Source: Williamsia soli (GTDB lineage: Bacteria > Actinomycetota > Actinomycetes > Mycobacteriales > Mycobacteriaceae). From it: a DNA stretch of 64,000 bases. Positions within the stretch are counted from its first letter, which is position 1, and every line of letters begins with the position of its first letter. Under the pieces are notes generated by a model. That model was not told where the DNA came from. It worked only from the letters and a program-made list of their open reading frames with translations, and did not search any database. This document shows, one piece after another, positions 17,894-26,342 of this stretch. The stretch spans positions 87,306 to 151,305 of the forward strand of contig NZ_JAFRDR010000013.1 in NCBI RefSeq assembly GCF_017377795.1, read 5' to 3'. Made by a program: the position numbers and the translations under genes.

Positions 17894-19255
17894 GTGAGCG
17901 TTGACGACGTCACCAAAGACGACCGAAAGAAGCATCGCTTCCAATTCGAACGCCATGCGCCGCATTACCGCGACCAATTCGAGGCGGTGACGCAGAAGAT
18001 GCAGTCCGAGTGCCCGATCGCGTGGAGCGACACCTACGACGGTCACTGGGTGGCAGCCGGTAACAAAGAAGTATTCGAACTGGCCCGGTGCCCTCACGTC
18101 TCGAACGACCACGACGTGACCGGAGAAGGCAGTGGCTACAAGGGAATATCGATTCCGACGGCCAAGCGCGCCAATGGTATCCGGGGCGGCATCCTGGAGA
18201 TGGACGAACCGGACCACAAGAACTATCGCTCATTCCTGAACCCCTACTTGTCGCCGGCGGCGGTCAAGCGCTGGATCCCCTTCATCGACGAAGTCGTGGG
18301 CGCCTGCCTCGACGAGAAGATCGAATCCGGTCGTATCGACTTCGTCGACGAGCTCGCCAACATCGTCCCCGCGGTGCTGACCCTGGGTATGCTCGGGATC
18401 CCGTTGGAGAAGTGGACGATCTACAACGAACCGGTCCACGCCGCCGTCTACACGCCCCCGGATTCTCCCGACATCGAACGCGTCGGCGAACTCCACAAAA
18501 AGATGGGACTCGACCTCTTCACGTCCCTCATGGAGATCAGGGAGAATCCGCGACCAGGTTTGATCAACGAATTGCTCCAGGCCAGGATCGACGGCGAGCC
18601 CCTCCCCGACATGGAGATCTTCGGCAACCTCGGTCTTCTCATCGGAGGCGGCTTCGACACCACGACCGCACTGACCGCGCACTCCCTCGAGTGGCTCTCG
18701 GAGAATCCGGAGCAGCGCCGACACCTCAGTGAGAACCGCGACGAGATGCTCGACGCGGCCACAGAAGAGTTCTTGCGCTATTTCACCCCGGCACCGGGCG
18801 ACGGCCGCACCATCAACGAAGACGTCGAAGTGGAGGGTGTCCAGTTCAGAGAGGGCGAGCGACTCTGGCTGTCCTGGGCGATGGCCAACCGCGACCCGGA
18901 GGTGTTCGACGACCCCAACGAGATCATTCTCGATCGAACGGGCAACCGTCACTACAGCTTCGGACTCGGGGTGCATCGCTGCGTCGGCTCGAATGTCGCT
19001 CGGACCGTCTTCAAGCGAATGCTCCTGGCCGTGCTCGATCGGATGCCGGACTACCGATGCGATCCCGAGACCACCGTGCACTACGACACCATCGGCGTCA
19101 TCCAGGGCATGCGTCATCTACCTGCGACCTTCACCCCCGGACCGCGCACGCACGCCGGACTCGACGAGACCCTGGTGAAGTTGCAGAGGATGGTCGACGA
19201 GGAACGTCTCGCCGAACCACTCGTCATCGCCAAGCGCAACGCGGCCGGCAACTAA
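17894..19255 (+). CDS. Cytochrome P450 monooxygenase
   Basis: A 453-residue soluble bacterial P450. It has the I-helix GGGFDTTT (D255-T256), ExxR at E292-R295 and the heme loop FGLGVHRC with ligand Cys363. The acidic-alcohol pair is kept, while the usual first residue of AGxDT is Gly. The tail after the heme domain is somewhat long (about 90 residues follow the Cys). The GTG start at 17894 follows AGAGGAC. Its neighbour ferredoxin should reduce it. It probably hydroxylates the pathway substrate; the site is unknown. Confidence 0.93.
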   Translation: MSVDDVTKDDRKKHRFQFERHAPHYRDQFEAVTQKMQSECPIAWSDTYDGHWVAAGNKEVFELARCPHVSNDHDVTGEGSGYKGISIPTAKRANGIRGGILEMDEPDHKNYRSFLNPYLSPAAVKRWIPFIDEVVGACLDEKIESGRIDFVDELANIVPAVLTLGMLGIPLEKWTIYNEPVHAAVYTPPDSPDIERVGELHKKMGLDLFTSLMEIRENPRPGLINELLQARIDGEPLPDMEIFGNLGLLIGGGFDTTTALTAHSLEWLSENPEQRRHLSENRDEMLDAATEEFLRYFTPAPGDGRTINEDVEVEGVQFREGERLWLSWAMANRDPEVFDDPNEIILDRTGNRHYSFGLGVHRCVGSNVARTVFKRMLLAVLDRMPDYRCDPETTVHYDTIGVIQGMRHLPATFTPGPRTHAGLDETLVKLQRMVDEERLAEPLVIAKRNAAGN

Positions 19256-19325
19256 CGGACCGCTCGTCTCGACCGCCGCCGCGAAGGACCGTGGCGGCGG
19301 TCGATGCATGAACAGGAGAATTCCC

Positions 19326-20993
19326 GTGATCGAGAAGACGTCTCGACCTCTGCCGTTGCTCACGGGCGACAATGAGTTCTTCTGGACATCCGGGGCAGAT
19401 GGGCTCCTCCGGATCCAGGAATGTCAGGCTTGCCAGGCGCTGATCCATCCGCCGCAACCGGTGTGCAGATACTGTCGCGGGCACGAGATGGGCAACCGCG
19501 CCGTGACCGGGTTCGCCACCCTCATCGGCTTCACCCGGAACGAGCGCTTCAGCTTGCCCGGGATGCCGGCACCCTACGTGGTAGCACAGGTGGCGCTCGA
19601 AGAGGACTCACGAATTCGGCTGACCACCAACGTGATCGAGGCAGAGTTCTCCGAACTCGAACTGGGGATGCGGATGGAGGTCGTCTTCGAGCACCAAGAC
19701 GACGTCTGGTTTCCACTCTTTCACCCGGCGCCCGATACGAGCACGCAGCCGGCAGCGGCCCCGTCGGACGAGATCGACCCGGATGCCTTCGCACACCACG
19801 TACGACCGATGACCACTACGGACAAGTTCGAGGACAGGGTCGCCCTGACCGGTACCGGGATGTCGGACATCGGTCGGCGACTGATGGTGTCCCCTCTGGC
19901 ACTGACCGTCTCGGCCTGCGAACGCGCAGTAGCAGACGCCGGATTGAGCTTCGACGACATCGACGGGCTGTCCAGCTACCCCGGCGCAGGCAACGTGGGA
20001 GGTTTCGGCGAGGGCGGCGTCACAGCGCTGGAGTCAGCGCTCGGAATCCGTCCGACCTGGTACAACGGCGGGATCGAAACGTTCGGGCCCGGCGGTTCGG
20101 TGATTGCCGCGATGCTTGCGGTCGCCGGCGGACTCGCCAGGCACGTCCTCTGCTTCCGCACCCTGTGGGAATCGACGCATGGCGAATTGATGAAGCAGGG
20201 CAAGCTCGCTCCGCCTGGAGGTGGCGGTCGAACCACCAGTTGGATGATGCCATTCGGTGGCGTCTCAGCCGCGCACACACTCGCGCAGAATGCCCAGCGA
20301 CACTTCAACAGGTATGGCACCACACGCGAGACGCTCGGGTCGATAGCGTTGAACCAGCGCGCCAACGCCGCACTCAACCCCACCGCCATCTACCGCGACC
20401 CGATGACGATGGACGACTACCTGTCGGCCCGGACCATCACGACGCCCTTCGGACTCTACGACTGCGACGTGCCCTGCGACGGTGCGGTGGCCGTGATCGT
20501 GTCGGCGAGAGACGCGGCAGTCGACCTGGCCAAGCCGCCCGTACTCGTCGACGCGGTGGGTACGCAGATCATCGAGCGCATGGAATGGGATCAGAGCACC
20601 CTCACGCATGAGCCTCAGGTTCTCGGCCAAGCGGCGCACATGTGGTCTCGGACATCACTGCGTCCCAGCGACGTTGACGTCGCCGAGTTGTACGACGGGT
20701 TCACCTTCAATTGCCTGTCGTGGATCGAGGCACTGGGCTTCTGTGGCATCGGGGAGTCGAAGGACTTTCTCGACGGGGGCAAGAACATCGCGCGGGACGG
20801 AGTACTCCCACTCAACACCCACGGCGGTCAGCTCTCGCACGGTCGCACTCACGGGATGGGTCTACTGCACGAGGCGATCACCCAGCTACGAGGAGAGGCC
20901 GGGCCGCGACAGGTACCGGGCGCCCGGGTGTCCGTAGTGAGCAGCGGTGGCCTGACACCCAGCGGCGTACTACTTCTCAGGTCGGAGTCATGA
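19326..20993 (+). CDS. DUF35/thiolase-fold fusion resembling Ltp2-ChsH2 aldolase in one chain
   Basis: A 555-residue fusion. Residues 20-135 form a DUF35 domain with a zinc ribbon (C33, C36, C47, C50) and OB-fold. From about residue 165 a thiolase-superfamily domain follows. The thiolase Cys position reads ETFGPGGS, so there is no nucleophilic Cys, and the motif YDGFTFN begins at Tyr456, as in the side-chain-cleaving aldolase Ltp2. In cholesterol breakdown Ltp2 works with the separate DUF35 domain of ChsH2 to split a beta-hydroxyacyl-CoA by retro-aldol reaction. GTG 19326 was chosen for its AGGAGA site at 19314-19319; ATG 19308 is the alternative. Confidence 0.85.
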   Translation: MIEKTSRPLPLLTGDNEFFWTSGADGLLRIQECQACQALIHPPQPVCRYCRGHEMGNRAVTGFATLIGFTRNERFSLPGMPAPYVVAQVALEEDSRIRLTTNVIEAEFSELELGMRMEVVFEHQDDVWFPLFHPAPDTSTQPAAAPSDEIDPDAFAHHVRPMTTTDKFEDRVALTGTGMSDIGRRLMVSPLALTVSACERAVADAGLSFDDIDGLSSYPGAGNVGGFGEGGVTALESALGIRPTWYNGGIETFGPGGSVIAAMLAVAGGLARHVLCFRTLWESTHGELMKQGKLAPPGGGGRTTSWMMPFGGVSAAHTLAQNAQRHFNRYGTTRETLGSIALNQRANAALNPTAIYRDPMTMDDYLSARTITTPFGLYDCDVPCDGAVAVIVSARDAAVDLAKPPVLVDAVGTQIIERMEWDQSTLTHEPQVLGQAAHMWSRTSLRPSDVDVAELYDGFTFNCLSWIEALGFCGIGESKDFLDGGKNIARDGVLPLNTHGGQLSHGRTHGMGLLHEAITQLRGEAGPRQVPGARVSVVSSGGLTPSGVLLLRSES

Positions 20994-21925
20994 CAGCCAC
21001 CAAGTCGCCTACGCGCACCATCCGCAAGGCATCCGGGGTGCCGTTCGGAGGGGAACCGGTCCGGCGGGTGGTTGATGTCGACGGCATTCCGATGTCGGCT
21101 CTGCTCGCCGCGGCACCTGTCCCCCGCGGGGTGATCGTGGCCCTGCACGGCGGCGCGACCAGTTCGGCCTACTTCGACTGCCCCGGGCATCCCCGACACT
21201 CGCTGATCCGGGTCGCGTCTGCACTCGGCTACACGGTCATCGCTCTTGATCGACCCGGATACGGGAGCTCACATCCGCATGCCGATGAGATCCGCTCCGA
21301 CGATCATCGGGTCGAGCTCGCCTACGGTGCGGTCGACAAGCTGCTCGAGACGCGTTCGGCCGGCGCTGGAACGTTTCTGTTCGCGCATTCGGTGGGCTGC
21401 GAGCTCGCCGTTCGCATGGCGGCCACCGAACGCGGACGCAATCTGATCGGAATCGAACTGTCCGGCACAGGAACTGACCATCATCCCGATGCCTCGAAGG
21501 CGTTTCCCGTCGACGATCCTGGTGCCAGGCCCGATGGCGCCACAGTTCGCGAGCTCTTGTGGAATCCCAGCCGGCTCTATCCGCCGGACATCCACGGCGG
21601 CCGGGACATCGCAGCTCGAGGACCCGGCTACGAGTACAACGTGGTCCGAGACTGGCCTTTGAAGAATTTCCCGGATCTGGCCGTGCAGGTCGCAGTGCCT
21701 GTCCATTTCACCCTTGGCGAGTTCGAACGGGTGTGGCGCAACGACCCCGACGCCAGATTCGACCTCGGGGCGCTGTTCACCACGTCGCCACGCGTCGTCG
21801 TGGAGGAGCAGTTCGACAGCGGGCACAATCTCAGCCTCGGAAACACCGCGATGGCGTACCACCTCAATGTGTTGTCGTTCATCGAGGAATGCATCGATGC
21901 GCGCAGTCCCGGAGATTTCATATGA
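20990..21925 (+). CDS. Alpha/beta hydrolase
   Basis: A 311-residue hydrolase with the oxyanion HGG pair, nucleophile Ser in AHSVG and a C-terminal His in SGHNLSLG. The Asp is likely in the stretch before it. It overlaps both neighbours by 4 bp (ATGA), so it belongs firmly to the operon. It might hydrolyse an ester, lactone, CoA thioester or a C-C bond of a ring-cleavage product; sequence alone does not decide. Confidence 0.87.
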   Translation: MTATKSPTRTIRKASGVPFGGEPVRRVVDVDGIPMSALLAAAPVPRGVIVALHGGATSSAYFDCPGHPRHSLIRVASALGYTVIALDRPGYGSSHPHADEIRSDDHRVELAYGAVDKLLETRSAGAGTFLFAHSVGCELAVRMAATERGRNLIGIELSGTGTDHHPDASKAFPVDDPGARPDGATVRELLWNPSRLYPPDIHGGRDIAARGPGYEYNVVRDWPLKNFPDLAVQVAVPVHFTLGEFERVWRNDPDARFDLGALFTTSPRVVVEEQFDSGHNLSLGNTAMAYHLNVLSFIEECIDARSPGDFI

Positions 21926-22767
21926 CAAACCCAGTTGGGAGCACGCTGATGCGAATCGGATTCATCGGTCTCGGTAGTCAGGGCGGGCCCATGGCACGCC
22001 GGATCATCGATGCCGGATACGAGACGACACTGTGGGCGCGCAGACACAGTTCACTGTTGCCCTACGTGAAGACGCCGGCAAAGGTCGTCGGAACACTCGC
22101 CGAGCTGGGTGCAGCCAGCGACCTGGTGTGCATATGCGTGGTCGACGACGCAGGTGTCCGCGAAGTGATCACGGGCGAAGACGGCGTGCTGCAGGGTATG
22201 CGTGAAGGCGGTGTGATCGCGATCCACAGCACCGTGCACCCGGACACCTGTCGCGATCTCTCCACCGAAGCCGCACGCCGCGGGGTCTCGATCGTCGACG
22301 CACCCGTCAGCGGCGGTGGCCCCGGCGCGGCCGCCGGCACCCTTCTCGTGATGGTGGGTGGTGACGCGAAGGTGGTCGAGCGCTGCCGACCCGTTTTCGC
22401 CACCTATGCCGATCCCGTTGTCCACCTTGGTGGGCTCGGTTCGGGAGAGGTGGCAAAGTTGCTGAACAATCTGCTGTTCACCGCGAACTTGGCGACCGCG
22501 GCGAGTACCTTACGACTCGGTGAATCACTCGGCGTCGATCCGGCCAGGCTCGGCGAGGTCATCACACATGGGACCTCGAACAGCTTCGCGCTCGGCCGAG
22601 TGGTGTCTGCGGGCGGCACACTGGATCGCATTGCCGCCCATGCCGGCGGACTGTTACGCAAAGACGTCGGCCTGGTGGCCGACCTGGCCGAAGCAGTCGG
22701 CACTGAGGCCGGCATCGTCCTCGACGCGGCTGACGCGACGTTGGCCATGATGGACCACGCGCGATGA
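21922..22767 (+). CDS. 3-hydroxyisobutyrate-dehydrogenase-like NAD(P) oxidoreductase
   Basis: A 281-residue beta-hydroxyacid dehydrogenase: Rossmann GFIGLGSQG, the substrate motif VDAPVSGG, and the catalytic Lys in VAKLLNN. Such enzymes interconvert 3-hydroxy acids and semialdehydes, and some members reduce imines. Start ATG 21922 overlaps the hydrolase stop; ATG 21949 is an internal alternative. A second family member follows after 31 bp, only moderately similar, which suggests two related steps or a hetero-oligomer. Confidence 0.88.
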   Translation: MTNPVGSTLMRIGFIGLGSQGGPMARRIIDAGYETTLWARRHSSLLPYVKTPAKVVGTLAELGAASDLVCICVVDDAGVREVITGEDGVLQGMREGGVIAIHSTVHPDTCRDLSTEAARRGVSIVDAPVSGGGPGAAAGTLLVMVGGDAKVVERCRPVFATYADPVVHLGGLGSGEVAKLLNNLLFTANLATAASTLRLGESLGVDPARLGEVITHGTSNSFALGRVVSAGGTLDRIAAHAGGLLRKDVGLVADLAEAVGTEAGIVLDAADATLAMMDHAR

Positions 22768-22798
22768 ACGCACTTCGCACCGCACAAGAACTGGAATC

Positions 22799-23617
22799 AT
22801 GATGCAGGTCGGATTCGTCGGCACCGGTCGGATGGGCCTACCGATGGTGCGCCGGTTGATCTCCGGGGGGCACCGGGTTCGAGCACTGGCGCGCTCCGCC
22901 GAGAGTCGGGACCGACTCACCTCGGAAGGCGCCGAAGCCGTCACCGACATCAGCGAGGTCGGTCTGGATTCCGACGTCGTCATCGTCTGCGTCTTCACCG
23001 ACGAACAGGTACTCGAGGTCTGCCTCAAGGGTCCGCTCATAGCCGCAATGCGCCCTGGTGCAGCACTTGTCATCCATACCACCGGAAGTCCGGCCACAGC
23101 TGGACAGATCGCTTGCCGCGCAAAGCCATTCGGAGTTCGGGTTGTCGATGCGCCGGTCAGCGGCGGCCCACACAACATCGCGGTGGGCGAGCTCACGCTG
23201 TTCGCCGGTGGTGATCCCGCGGCCATCGAGCAGGTCCGACCCGCGCTGCAGTGCTATGGCGACCGCATCCTGCCTGTCGGAGCGCTCGGCAACGGGCAGC
23301 GGGTGAAACTCGTCAACAACGCCCTGTTCGCCGCCCAGATCGGTCTGCTGCGCGAAGGAGTACGTCTCGGCGCCGAACTCGGCATCGACGAGACCACCCT
23401 GCTCGGCGCCCTGCCCTATGCCAGCTCCAACAGCCGGGTCCTCACCGGTGTTGCGGCCCGCGGATCGGTGACAGAGTTCAGCGCCGCGGTCGGAGAGTTC
23501 GTCGACAAAGACGTGGCTGTCGTACGCGCCGTCGCAACCGAACTCGGCGGGGAACTCGGTCTCATCGACGACATGATCGGGCCGCGAGCGGGCGTCAGCA
23601 TACAGTCCCGAGAATGA
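22799..23617 (+). CDS. 3-hydroxyisobutyrate-dehydrogenase-like NAD(P) oxidoreductase, second copy
   Basis: A 272-residue homologue of the preceding gene product, with GFVGTGRMG, VDAPVSGG and catalytic Lys in RVKLVNNA. The start is ATG 22799 or the adjacent ATG 22802. The side-by-side arrangement points to old tandem duplication with divergence. It shares the operon with the hydrolase and the F420-type oxidoreductase. Confidence 0.88.
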   Translation: MMQVGFVGTGRMGLPMVRRLISGGHRVRALARSAESRDRLTSEGAEAVTDISEVGLDSDVVIVCVFTDEQVLEVCLKGPLIAAMRPGAALVIHTTGSPATAGQIACRAKPFGVRVVDAPVSGGPHNIAVGELTLFAGGDPAAIEQVRPALQCYGDRILPVGALGNGQRVKLVNNALFAAQIGLLREGVRLGAELGIDETTLLGALPYASSNSRVLTGVAARGSVTEFSAAVGEFVDKDVAVVRAVATELGGELGLIDDMIGPRAGVSIQSRE

Positions 23618-23624
23618 GGTGACC

Positions 23625-24527
23625 ATGCGCTACATCTATCACTACCCGGAGACCACCGGACCCGACGGCGACCTGTTTGCCGCGGGACCCCTCAAGGACG
23701 TGGCGATCAGTGTCGAGCGTGCGGGTTTCGACGCGTTCTCCCTCAGTGAACACCCGGCCCCAGGATCGAAGTGGCTTGCCACCGGTGGACATCAGACGAT
23801 GGATCCCTTTGTGGCACTGAGTTTCGTGGCAGCTGCCACCGAGCGACTCAAGCTGTTGACCTACCTGGCTGTTGCGCCCTACCGAAACCCCCTGCTCCTC
23901 GCCAAGGCCGCCTCCACCCTCGACACACTTTCCGGCGGCCGCTTGATCCTGGGACTGGGAACCGGCTACCAGAAAAGCGAGTTCTTCGCTCTCGGTATCG
24001 ACATCGAGGAACGCAACGTCTTGTTCGACGAAGCCCTCGATGTCCTACCGCTGCACTGGAGCGGCGAGGCCTTCAGCTACCAGGGCAAACACTTCAGCGC
24101 CCGGGACGTGATGGCGCGACCACGCCCGCCACAAACGCCGATCCCGATCTGGATCGGCGGCAATTCGAAGCTCACCCGTCGACGCGTGGCTCGGCGAGCG
24201 CAGGGTTGGATGCCGATGTCCGGTGGAGCCCAACTGAGTTCCACCGCGCGTACGCCCGCGCTCGGTTCGAGTTCAGAGCTGGGCGACAAAATCGCCAGGC
24301 TGCGCGAAGCGGCCACGTCCGCCGGACGAACCGAACCGATCGACGTGCTGTACTCGTACCAGGCAGATGGACTTTCGACTCCCGCCGCCGACGCCGACAG
24401 GCATCGTGAGGCGTTCGACCACCTCGAAAAGGCCGGCGTCACCTGGGTTGTGGTGTCCAGCGGAACAAACGAGTACTCGGCAACGACCGATTTCATCGAC
24501 GCCTTCGGTTCGACCTACCTGGTATGA
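23625..24527 (+). CDS. LLM-class (luciferase-like) oxidoreductase, probably F420-dependent
   Basis: A 300-residue TIM-barrel protein. Segments such as FDAFSLSEHP, LAVAPYRNPLLLAKAASTLD, SGGRLILGLGTGYQ and PIPIWIGGNS are typical of the actinobacterial F420-dependent branch of the family. Use of FMN instead is possible. It could reduce or oxidise a ketone, alcohol or double bond in the pathway. ATG 23625 is favoured over GTG 23619 because GAGG at 23616-23619 is well spaced before it. Confidence 0.87.
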   Translation: MRYIYHYPETTGPDGDLFAAGPLKDVAISVERAGFDAFSLSEHPAPGSKWLATGGHQTMDPFVALSFVAAATERLKLLTYLAVAPYRNPLLLAKAASTLDTLSGGRLILGLGTGYQKSEFFALGIDIEERNVLFDEALDVLPLHWSGEAFSYQGKHFSARDVMARPRPPQTPIPIWIGGNSKLTRRRVARRAQGWMPMSGGAQLSSTARTPALGSSSELGDKIARLREAATSAGRTEPIDVLYSYQADGLSTPAADADRHREAFDHLEKAGVTWVVVSSGTNEYSATTDFIDAFGSTYLV

Positions 24528-24548
24528 CAACACAACAGAGGCTGATCA

Positions 24549-25418
24549 GTGGGATGGTTCGAAGAACGTAGTGGCCTGGGCGAGGCCGTCGCAGTGATCA
24601 CCGGTGGCGCAGGCGGACTCGGCGAAGCAATCGTCTTGGACCTGGCCGCCAACGGCGTCCGGTCCGCAGTGGTCGACGCCGATGTCGAGGCTGTGGAGAC
24701 ACTGCGCCGGACGCTCACCGAACGTGGGCATGATGCGATCGTCCACCATGGCGACGCGCGCGACCCCGACGTGTTGCAGGAGCTCTTCACCGCGGCTGAC
24801 GATCGTTGGGGACGACTGGACATCCTCGTCAACATCGTCGGCGGCACCTTCCGCTCCGACTTCGTCGACACCACACCCAAGGGCTGGGACGCACTTCTGC
24901 GCACCAACTTCAGCCATGTCCTACAGACCTGTGCACTGGCGATACCGCGAATGCGGGCCGGTGACCGAGGCGGCAGCATCATCAACATCACCACCATCGA
25001 GGCCCACCGTGCGGCACCGGGTTTCGCCGTGTACAGCGCCGCAAAAGCAGCCGTCGAGCAGTTCTCCCGGACACTGGCCGTAGAGATCGCCCCCGACGGC
25101 ATCCGGATCAACAATGTCGCACCCGATTTCGTACCGACGCCCAACCTCACCAAGTTCGGGGCCGGGGACACCCCTGCGATGGCGACACCGGCCGGTGCGC
25201 GCATCGCCATTCCCATGGGGCGGGTCGGGCACGTTTCCGACGTGTCGAACGCGGTGGTGTTTCTCGCGTCCGGACTGTCGACCTACATCACCGGGACCAC
25301 CCTGCACCCGGATGGCGGCACGCTGGCCTCCTCTGGCTGGTTCAACTGGCCCGACCACGGGTGGGCCAACTACGCGCCCAACTCTGCACTTGCGCAGTTC
25401 GATTCTCACCCCGACTGA
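24549..25418 (+). CDS. Short-chain dehydrogenase/reductase
   Basis: A 289-residue SDR with TGGAGGLG, an ITTIEA catalytic Ser/Thr segment and YSAAK. After the usual C-terminal GTTLHPDGG it carries a tail of about 35 residues rich in Trp (SGWFNWPDHGWANYAP), unlike its neighbours. It is the last gene of the operon 15147-25418. The GTG start at 24549 is 21 bp after the previous stop. Confidence 0.88.
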   Translation: MGWFEERSGLGEAVAVITGGAGGLGEAIVLDLAANGVRSAVVDADVEAVETLRRTLTERGHDAIVHHGDARDPDVLQELFTAADDRWGRLDILVNIVGGTFRSDFVDTTPKGWDALLRTNFSHVLQTCALAIPRMRAGDRGGSIINITTIEAHRAAPGFAVYSAAKAAVEQFSRTLAVEIAPDGIRINNVAPDFVPTPNLTKFGAGDTPAMATPAGARIAIPMGRVGHVSDVSNAVVFLASGLSTYITGTTLHPDGGTLASSGWFNWPDHGWANYAPNSALAQFDSHPD

Positions 25419-25472
25419 CGACCCAGCAGTACGAGCCACGTCGTCTCTACAGGGTCTCCATCGATCCCCGGC

Positions 25473-25508
25473 CAGAATGCTATTCTGACACTTGAGATCG
25501 ACATTCTG
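25473..25508. promoter_or_regulatory. Tandem copies of locus-wide operator motif, 21 bp apart
   Basis: Site 1 (25473-25487) is the perfect palindrome CAGAAT-GCT-ATTCTG. Site 2 (25494-25508) is GAGATC-GAC-ATTCTG, with a perfect right arm and 4 of 6 in the left. Centres are 21 bp apart, placing them on the same face of the helix. They lie 48-83 bp upstream of the SDR at 25556, within the 137-bp gap 25419-25555, which holds no gene. Confidence 0.65.
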
Positions 25509-25555
25509 AGGTTGCGCCGGCAACCCATCAACCACCTGAGAACGAGGACACCGAG

Positions 25556-26317
25556 ATGGACGGTTTAGCGGACAAAGTGGTTCTGATCGCAGGAGGTGCA
25601 ACCGGCCTCGGTGCCAACTCCGCACACAGGCTTGCGCGCGAGGGAGCCGCAGTCGTGGTCGGCGATCTGGACGGGGAAGGTGCGCAGCGCACCGCCGCTG
25701 CCATCGTCGCCGCCGGGGGCCGAGCCGTGGGCGCACAATTCGACATCTCAGACGACACTTCGGTCCGTGCGCTGATCGCTGTCACCGTCGACACCTACGG
25801 CGGAATGGATGCGGTCCACGTCAACGCGGGAGACATGGGCTCGCTGCGAAAGGACACCAACGTGGTCGACATCGATCTTGCGATCTGGGACCGCACCATC
25901 GCCGTCAACCTCCGCGGGCACATGCTGGTCACCCGCCACAGCATTCCAGTCCTACTGGCGCGCGGCGGTGGCTCAATCGTCTACACCTCGTCGATCGCAT
26001 CATTCACCGGGGAGCCCCGACGACCCGCGTACGCCGTCACCAAGGCCGGGATCAACGCACTCGCCCGCCACGTCGCTTCAGGGTGGGGTAAGGACGGCAT
26101 CCGCGCAAACGCCATCACGCCCGGATTGATTTTGACCGATGAGATCAAGCAAGGTGCCGACCCGAAGATGTTGCAGGGCATGCTCCGCGGGACCCGCAGT
26201 ACCCGCCTCGGCGAGGCCCGCGACATCTCGGGGATGGTTGCCTACCTGATGTCCGACGACGGCGCCTGGATCAACGGGCAGGTCGTGAACGTCGATGGCG
26301 GCACGGTCCTGCGTTGA
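25556..26317 (+). CDS. Short-chain dehydrogenase/reductase (single-gene unit under operator motif)
   Basis: A 253-residue SDR with AGGATGLG, VNAGDMG, YTSSIAS and YAVTK, ending GQVVNVDGG. It stands alone between the preceding operon and the convergent aldehyde dehydrogenase, and has its own promoter with two operator-like palindromes. A pathway-specific induction therefore looks likely. The substrate is unknown. Confidence 0.9.
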   Translation: MDGLADKVVLIAGGATGLGANSAHRLAREGAAVVVGDLDGEGAQRTAAAIVAAGGRAVGAQFDISDDTSVRALIAVTVDTYGGMDAVHVNAGDMGSLRKDTNVVDIDLAIWDRTIAVNLRGHMLVTRHSIPVLLARGGGSIVYTSSIASFTGEPRRPAYAVTKAGINALARHVASGWGKDGIRANAITPGLILTDEIKQGADPKMLQGMLRGTRSTRLGEARDISGMVAYLMSDDGAWINGQVVNVDGGTVLR

Positions 26318-26342
26318 CGGTGTGCGCGTCAGTGGAGAATCG

